Assembly: GCA_023425615.1 (NCBI GenBank)
Contig: JAFACJ010000758.1
Span: 1-11,113, forward strand
Direction of reading: 5' to 3'
Length of the DNA stretch: 11,113 nt
Origin: Actinomycetes bacterium
Lineage (GTDB): Bacteria > Actinomycetota > Actinomycetes > Streptosporangiales > Streptosporangiaceae
Translations under genes and position numbers: made by a program
The notes under the pieces: generated by a model
Seen by the model: only the letters and a program-made list of their open reading frames with translations
The model's database searches: none
Told to the model about the DNA's origin: nothing
Part shown: in pieces, positions 6,710-11,113 of the stretch
How positions within the stretch are numbered: the stretch's first letter is position 1
How the letters are laid out: each line of letters opens with the position of its first letter

Positions 6710-6729
6710 ACCAAGCACTTGTTCAAGTG
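6710..6729. promoter_or_regulatory. Overlapping palindromic operator between divergent hydrolase genes
   Basis: ACCAAGCACTTGTT (6710-6723) contains the palindrome CAAG-CA-CTTG. The right half is reused in a second perfect palindrome CACTTG-TT-CAAGTG (6716-6729), giving three alternating half-sites. A further CAAG lies at 6694-6697. The first palindrome fits the AnCAAGnnCTTGnT pattern that I recall for the TetR-family regulator KstR2, though other TetR repressors bind similar sites. It lies 46 bases upstream of the alpha/beta hydrolase start and 69 bases upstream of the SGNH hydrolase start, well placed to control both. No regulator gene is in the window. Confidence 0.6.
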
Positions 6730-6780
6730 ACGTATGCGATGATCGACCCCGTCCCGGAAGGGGGATGAAAACGACAGAGC

Positions 6781-6788
6781 GAGAGGAG
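6781..6788 (+). promoter_or_regulatory. Ribosome binding site deciding the SGNH hydrolase start
   Basis: GAGAGGAG lies nine bases before the ATG at 6798. The longer candidate start at 6765 has its purine run directly against the ATG, with no spacing, and would add eleven polar residues, so 6798 is preferred. Confidence 0.6.
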
Positions 6789-6797
6789 TATGGACGA

Positions 6798-7940
6798 ATG
6801 AACGTGCAATGGGTCGCCGGGCACCGGGCGGCGATGGTCAGCCCCTACGACGGCCTGAGCTTCACCAAGCCGCGCGGCGGATTCACCGGGCGGACCGTAC
6901 GGCAGATCGTCCATCTGCACCGCGGCGGCCCGGAGATACGGGTGTGGTTCAGCAACCAGTTCGGCAGCGGCACGCTGCGGATCGGCGCGGCGTGGGCGGG
7001 ACTCCACCTGGGCGGCGGACGTGTCGCCGAGGAGCAGGCGAGGCTGACGTTCGGCGGCTCGAAGACGGTGGAGATCGTGGCCGGCACCGAGGTGGTCAGC
7101 GACCTCACCTGCCTTTCCGTCCCCGACGACGGTGAACTGGCGATCAGCGTCCATGTCGTGGAGGACAGCGGCCTGGCCACCAACCACCCCGAGTCCCTGC
7201 AGACCGGCTACCTCGCGCCCGGCGACGCGGCGGCCGAGCCCGCCCTCGACCTCGCCGACGAGCTCACCTCCCTCTACTGGATCAAGGGCGTCGACCTGCG
7301 CCGCGAATCCCGCCCCGGCGAACCCGTCGTCGCCGCGTTCGGCGACTCCCTCACCGACGGCACGGGCACCACCCCCGGCGCCCACCAGCGCTACCCCGAC
7401 CATCTGTCGCGGCGCCTCGGGCTGCCCGTCCTGAACCTCGGCATCGGCGGCAACCGCCTGCTGCGCAACGGCTTCGGGCCCGCCGGGCTGCTGCGCTTCC
7501 AGCAGGACGTCCTGAGCGTCACCGGCCTCACCCATGTGATCATCGCCCTGGGCATCAACGACCTCGGCCTGCCCTCGATGCTCGGCCAGCCCAAGTGCAG
7601 CGCCGAGGAGATGATCGCCGGCTTCACCACCCTCGCCCGGCTGGCCCGCGAGGCGGGCGTCACGCCCCTCGGCGCCACCCTGCCCCCCTACGCCGGCGCC
7701 ACCTTCCCCGGCTACTACTCCGAGAAGGGCGACGAGATCCGCGCCACCGTCAACGCCTGGATCCGCACCACCTCCGAGTACCCCGCCCATCTGGACATCG
7801 ACGCCGCCGTCCGCGACCCCGACCGCCCCACCCGCTTCCACCCCGACCTCCACAGCGGCGACCGCCGCCACCCCCACGACGCCGGCGCCCGCGCCATGGC
7901 GCACGCCATCGACCTCGCCGCCTTCCGCCGCGCCTCCTGA
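6798..7940 (+). CDS. SGNH/GDSL-family hydrolase with N-terminal beta domain
   Basis: A 380-residue esterase-type hydrolase. The C-terminal SGNH domain has all four blocks: GDSLTDG with nucleophile Ser184, GGN with Gly218/Asn219, GIND with Asn254, and DRRHP with Asp355/His358. Family knowledge says it should cleave carboxyl esters, for example deacylate sugars, lipids or acylated metabolites. The first ~165 residues form a beta-rich domain (VRQIVHLHRGGPEIRVWFSN and following strands) that often precedes this catalytic type in actinobacterial proteins. No signal peptide is seen, unlike many secreted relatives, so a cytoplasmic role is likely. The start is chosen by GAGAGGAG upstream. It is divergently arranged with an alpha/beta hydrolase and shares the operator-like palindrome, suggesting the two act on related esters, which is inference. 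After the stop, the 166 bases to the kinase gene hold only a weak promoter candidate. Confidence 0.92.
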   Translation: MNVQWVAGHRAAMVSPYDGLSFTKPRGGFTGRTVRQIVHLHRGGPEIRVWFSNQFGSGTLRIGAAWAGLHLGGGRVAEEQARLTFGGSKTVEIVAGTEVVSDLTCLSVPDDGELAISVHVVEDSGLATNHPESLQTGYLAPGDAAAEPALDLADELTSLYWIKGVDLRRESRPGEPVVAAFGDSLTDGTGTTPGAHQRYPDHLSRRLGLPVLNLGIGGNRLLRNGFGPAGLLRFQQDVLSVTGLTHVIIALGINDLGLPSMLGQPKCSAEEMIAGFTTLARLAREAGVTPLGATLPPYAGATFPGYYSEKGDEIRATVNAWIRTTSEYPAHLDIDAAVRDPDRPTRFHPDLHSGDRRHPHDAGARAMAHAIDLAAFRRAS

Positions 7941-8018
7941 CCGGCGCCCTGACCCGCCCTGCCTGTTCACTCAAGGCGTCACCCGGGGACTGGCCTCACC
8001 ACCAAAATGGCTGATACC

Positions 8019-8024
8019 TATAAC
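8019..8024 (+). promoter_or_regulatory. Possible -10 element of the pknG operon
   Basis: TATAAC is the best -10 match in the 166-base gap upstream of the kinase gene, implying a 5' leader of roughly 75 bases. No good -35 accompanies it. A small inverted repeat CGGGA-ACCA-TCCCG sits further down in the leader. Otherwise I see nothing in this gap. Confidence 0.3.
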
Positions 8025-8106
8025 ACCCAGGGCAAGCAACAGGGAGCCATGACAAGGTGGGGCGAGTTACGGGAACCATCCCGATGGCCGGGGACGACCG
8101 GCGGCC

Positions 8107-10281
8107 ATGAGCTGCGCTCGTCCAGGCTGCTCAGGCGTGGTCACGGACGGCCGCTGCCCCGACTGCGGATCGGCTTCCCCCGGCCGCGCCGACCGCACCC
8201 ACCCCGACCCCTCCCTGCCCCGCACCGGCTCGCAGCGGCCCGGCGGCTGGGCCTCGACCGCGCGCAGCACCGGCGGCTCCTCCAGCGGCGGATCACGGCG
8301 CGGGCTGCTGGGGGCCGGCCTCGTCGAGGTGCCGCCCGTCCCCTACAAGGACCCCGCCGAGGCCGTGCTGGCCGAGCCCGTCGTCGCCGAGCACAAGCGC
8401 TACTGCCGCTGCGGCCAGCCCGTCGGGCGCGGACGCGAGGGCAGGCCGGGACGGGCCGAGGGGTTCTGCACCCGCTGCGGCGCCTCCTACTCCTTCGTCC
8501 CCAAGCTGCGGCCCGGCGACCTCGTCGGCGGCCAGTACGAGGTGCTCGGCTGCCTGGCGCACGGCGGCCTCGGCTGGATCTACCTGGCCCGCGACCGCAA
8601 CGTCAGCGACCGCTGGGTGGTGCTGAAGGGCCTGCTCGACACCGACGACCCCGAGGCCGGGGCGGTCGCCGCCGCCGAGAAGGCGTTCCTCGCCGAGGTC
8701 GAGCACCCCAACATCGTCCGGATCTACAACTTCGTCCAGCACCCCGAGCCGCGCACCATGACGATGCTCGGCTACATCGTCATGGAGTACGTCGGCGGCC
8801 ACGCCCTCCGCGACGTCCTGCACGAGCACCGGCGCACCTACGGCGAGAACAGCTCGCTGCCGCTCGGCCAGGCCATCGCCTACGCCCTGGAGGTGCTGCG
8901 CGCGATGAGCTACCTGCACGGCCTCGGCCTGCTGTACTGCGACTTCAAGCCCGACAACGCCATCCAGTCCGAGGAGCAGCTCAAGCTCATCGACCTCGGC
9001 GGGGTGCGGCGCATGAACGACAACGAGTCGATGATCTACGGGACGGTCGGCTACCAGGCGCCCGAGATCCCCGGCCTCGGCCCGTCCGTCTCCTCCGACC
9101 TGTACACCGTCGGCCGTACCCTCGCCGTCCTCAGCTTCCCCTTCCACGGCCACACCACCAAGTACGCGGCGGTCCTGCCGCCCCGCGAGCAGATCCCCGT
9201 GCTGCGCGAGCACGAGTCCTACGACAGGTTCCTGCGCCGCGCCACCGCCCGCGACCCCTACGCCCGCTTCCAGGACGCCCAGGAGATGTCCGAACAGCTC
9301 ACCGGGGTGCTGCGCGAGGTGCTCTCGGCGCAGGACGGGAGACCGCGGCCCGCCCCCTCGGCGCTCTTCGGCGCCGAACGCCGCATCCCCACCGAGCTGC
9401 TGACGCCCGGTGACGCGATGCGGGCGCTGCCGACCCCGCTGCCGCGGCCCTCCGACGCGGCGGCGCCCTTCCTCGCCTCGCTGACCGTCGATGACCCCCG
9501 GGCGCTGCTCGTCGCGCTGGCCTCCGCCCCCGCCGACACCCCCGACGTCCGGCTGCGCCGGGCGCTGGCCCATCTGGAGCTCGACGACCACGAGGCGGCG
9601 CGCCGGATCCTGGCCGGGCTGCGCGAGGACTGGCGGGCCGAGTGGTACCGGGCGGTGTCGGCGCTGGGCGCCGGGGAGCTGCCGGAGGCGCGGCACCGCT
9701 TCGATGACCTCTACGACCTCACGCCCGGCGAGGCGGCGCCCAAGCTCGCGCTCGGCTTCTGCCACGAGCTGCTCGGCGGCCTCCCCGACGCCGAGCGCTA
9801 CTACCGGACGGTCTGGCGCACCGACCAGACCTATGTGAGCGCCGCCTTCGGCCTGTCACGGGTGCGCCTGGCGGCCGGCGACCGGGCCGGGGCGATCGCC
9901 GCGCTCGACGCCGTCCCCCCGGCCTCCAGCCACTTCACCGGGGCGCGGATCGCCGCGGTGCGCGCCCTCGTCCGCGGAAGGCGGCCGGGCGATATTCCCG
10001 ACAACGAACTCATCGACGCCAGCCGGCGTCTCAGCCGACTGGGTCTCGACGCCGAACGGCACGGGCGGCTGGCGGCCGAGGTCCTGCACGCGGCCCTGGG
10101 CTGGGCGCAGGCCGGCAACTCCTCCCGTGCCCGCATCCTCGGCGTCACCCTCGCCGAAGGAGAACTGCGCCGCGGCCTGGAGCGCGTCTACCGCACCCTG
10201 GCCCGCCTGTCCGACGACCCAGCAGAACGCCACGGCCTGGTCACCCAGGCCAACGCCATCCGTCCCAGAACGATGTTCTGA
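8107..10281 (+). CDS. pknG: PknG-family serine/threonine protein kinase (zinc ribbon, rubredoxin-like, kinase, TPR)
   Basis: A soluble eukaryotic-type kinase of 724 residues, near the size of mycobacterial PknG, which phosphorylates the FHA protein GarA and so controls 2-oxoglutarate/glutamate metabolism. Domains in order: an N-terminal zinc ribbon (Cys3, Cys8, Cys17, Cys20); a low-complexity Ser/Gly/Pro linker; a rubredoxin-like module (Cys100, Cys102, Cys121, Cys124); the kinase (about 144-405) with Lys174 in VVLK, catalytic Asp279 in YCDFKPDN, Asp296 in DLG and QAPE as the APE motif; then a TPR domain (about 480-724). As in PknG, the catalytic loop lacks the HRD arginine. No membrane segment. 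The first rubredoxin knuckle is CxC rather than CxxC. The start ATG has only a weak Shine-Dalgarno. A PP2C phosphatase gene follows 23 bases later, so the two are probably one operon. GarA and GlnH/GlnX homologues are not in the window. Confidence 0.95.
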   Translation: MSCARPGCSGVVTDGRCPDCGSASPGRADRTHPDPSLPRTGSQRPGGWASTARSTGGSSSGGSRRGLLGAGLVEVPPVPYKDPAEAVLAEPVVAEHKRYCRCGQPVGRGREGRPGRAEGFCTRCGASYSFVPKLRPGDLVGGQYEVLGCLAHGGLGWIYLARDRNVSDRWVVLKGLLDTDDPEAGAVAAAEKAFLAEVEHPNIVRIYNFVQHPEPRTMTMLGYIVMEYVGGHALRDVLHEHRRTYGENSSLPLGQAIAYALEVLRAMSYLHGLGLLYCDFKPDNAIQSEEQLKLIDLGGVRRMNDNESMIYGTVGYQAPEIPGLGPSVSSDLYTVGRTLAVLSFPFHGHTTKYAAVLPPREQIPVLREHESYDRFLRRATARDPYARFQDAQEMSEQLTGVLREVLSAQDGRPRPAPSALFGAERRIPTELLTPGDAMRALPTPLPRPSDAAAPFLASLTVDDPRALLVALASAPADTPDVRLRRALAHLELDDHEAARRILAGLREDWRAEWYRAVSALGAGELPEARHRFDDLYDLTPGEAAPKLALGFCHELLGGLPDAERYYRTVWRTDQTYVSAAFGLSRVRLAAGDRAGAIAALDAVPPASSHFTGARIAAVRALVRGRRPGDIPDNELIDASRRLSRLGLDAERHGRLAAEVLHAALGWAQAGNSSRARILGVTLAEGELRRGLERVYRTLARLSDDPAERHGLVTQANAIRPRTMF

Positions 10282-10304
10282 CCCCCCGAAGCGAACGGAC
10301 TCCG

Positions 10305-11113
10305 ATGCCCTGCCCCTCCTGCTCCTCCCCGGTCCTGGTCGGCGACCTGTTCTGCGAGGCCTGCGGCCATCGGCTGAGTAACGGCGCCGAGGCGCCCCCG
10401 TCGGCCGACCACCGGGAGATCGACCTGGGCGAGGCGGCGGCCGCGGTGAGCGACCGGGGACTGCGGCACAGCACCAACCAGGACGGCATGGCCCTGCGCC
10501 GGATCCCCGGCGGCGTCGCGGCGGTCCTGTCCGACGGCGTCTCGGCCTCCCCCCGCCCCGAGGAGGCCTCCGGCACCGCCGTCGAGGCCGGCATGGAAGT
10601 CCTCGCCCGCGAACTGGAGGCCGGGGCCGACCCGCGGGACGCCACCCGCACCGCCGCCCTGGAGGCCGCCAAGGCGGTCGCGGCGCTGACCACCGACCCC
10701 GCCTCCGCGCCCGCCTGCACCTACATCTCGGCGCTCACCGGCGAACTGGACGGGCACCCCGTCATCACCGTCGGCTGGATCGGCGACAGCCGCGCCTACT
10801 GGATCGGCGCGACCGGCGACGAACTGCTCACCGAGGACGACTCCTGGGCCGAGCACGTCATCGCGCACGGCATGATGACCGAGGCCGAGGCCTACTCCGA
10901 CCGCAGGGCGCACATGCTGGTCGGCTGGATGGGGGCCGACGCCCGCGAGATCGACGTGCACGTGCAGGTCTACGCGCCCGAGGTGCCCGGCGTGCTGGTG
11001 GTGTGCACCGACGGGCTGTGGAACTACATGGCCTCGCCGCTGGCGCTGGCCGCCGCGCTGGCCGACCCCCTGGCCGACCCGGTCTCCGGGCCGCTCACCG
11101 GGCGGCGCGGGCG
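10305..11113 (+). CDS. PP2C-type protein phosphatase with N-terminal zinc ribbon, cut by right window edge
   Basis: The frame stays open from the ATG at 10305 to the window end (269 residues visible). The N-terminus is a zinc ribbon (Cys3, Cys6, Cys17, Cys20), followed by a linker and a PPM/PP2C domain from about residue 45: SDRGLRHSTNQDG (the 'G.R..NED' motif), VLSDGV with metal ligand Asp77, GWIGDSRAYW with Asp161, and VCTDGLWNY with Asp236. PP2C enzymes are Mn/Mg-dependent Ser/Thr phosphatases. The 23-base gap after pknG points to co-transcription, making the kinase or its substrates the natural targets (inference). The usual DGxGG loop reads DGVSASP here, a common bacterial variation. No membrane segment is visible so far; the C-terminus is missing. 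The Shine-Dalgarno is weak, so coupling to pknG translation is plausible. It runs past the right edge. Confidence 0.92.
   Translation, partial: MPCPSCSSPVLVGDLFCEACGHRLSNGAEAPPSADHREIDLGEAAAAVSDRGLRHSTNQDGMALRRIPGGVAAVLSDGVSASPRPEEASGTAVEAGMEVLARELEAGADPRDATRTAALEAAKAVAALTTDPASAPACTYISALTGELDGHPVITVGWIGDSRAYWIGATGDELLTEDDSWAEHVIAHGMMTEAEAYSDRRAHMLVGWMGADAREIDVHVQVYAPEVPGVLVVCTDGLWNYMASPLALAAALADPLADPVSGPLTGRRG

Noticed and set aside
6738..6767. Nine-codon ATG frame just before the SGNH hydrolase, considered as a leader peptide
   Set aside because: No ribosome binding site, no repeated regulatory codons and no attenuator hairpin; chance is the simplest explanation.
6723..7970. 415-residue minus-strand open frame opposite the SGNH hydrolase
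   Set aside because: Gly/Ala/Val-rich low-complexity translation, no domain, and it covers the operator region; the plus strand has full SGNH motifs.
8072..8088. Small inverted repeat CGGGA-ACCA-TCCCG in the pknG leader
   Set aside because: Only five base pairs in GC-rich DNA, expected by chance; no terminator or riboswitch context.
8007..9413. 468-residue plus-strand frame overlapping the kinase gene
   Set aside because: Arg/Pro/Ala-rich frame-shifted shadow; no recognisable fold, whereas the overlapping frame is PknG.
8293..9765. 490-residue minus-strand open frame opposite the kinase gene
   Set aside because: It is a shadow of high GC3 coding on the plus strand; the translation is low-complexity Gly/Val/Gln/Arg with no motif, while the plus strand clearly encodes PknG.

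Overview
The window comes from a very GC-rich, GC3-biased actinobacterium. Evidence for this is the PknG-type kinase, GTG starts, a possible leaderless start and terminators without U-tracts. The order Streptosporangiales, for example a Thermomonosporaceae-like strain, is a plausible guess that I cannot prove from this sequence.

Left part (1-4183): part of a class I lanthipeptide (RiPP) cluster. A lantibiotic dehydratase (LanB) is cut by the left edge and is translationally coupled to a LanC cyclase with a complete zinc site. Running towards them and overlapping the LanC 3' end by 12 bp is a protein L-isoaspartyl O-methyltransferase (PCMT)-like enzyme with a long C-terminal extension, of the kind found with FxLD-type / LanS_A lanthipeptides. 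No Cys/Ser/Thr-rich precursor is visible, so it probably lies left of the window. The expected chemistry is Ser/Thr dehydration by LanB, thioether ring closure by LanC, and Asp methylation leading to aspartimide or isoaspartate by the methyltransferase.

Middle (4184-5430): a hairpin terminator, a small antibiotic-biosynthesis-monooxygenase (ABM) fold protein on the minus strand with a probable leaderless start, an AT-richer divergent promoter region, and a secreted four-cysteine protein of unknown function. A strong hairpin (5401-5430) ends the secreted-protein gene and faces the convergent hydrolase gene.

Right-middle (5450-7940): a divergent pair made of a 2,6-dihydropseudooxynicotine-hydrolase-like alpha/beta hydrolase (minus) and a two-domain SGNH/GDSL hydrolase (plus). 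They are separated by about 133 bp carrying an unusual overlapping CAAG/CTTG palindrome that looks like a TetR-family operator. The arrangement suggests a small co-regulated ester or acyl catabolism unit.

Right (8107-11113): a PknG-family Ser/Thr kinase (zinc ribbon, rubredoxin-like module, kinase, TPR) followed 23 bp later by a PP2C-type phosphatase with its own N-terminal zinc ribbon, cut by the right edge. They form a kinase/phosphatase operon, probably conserved signalling genes rather than accessory DNA. Apart from the intergenic segments annotated here, no stretch longer than 300 bases lacks a gene, and I saw no tRNA, rRNA, CRISPR, IS element or phage feature.
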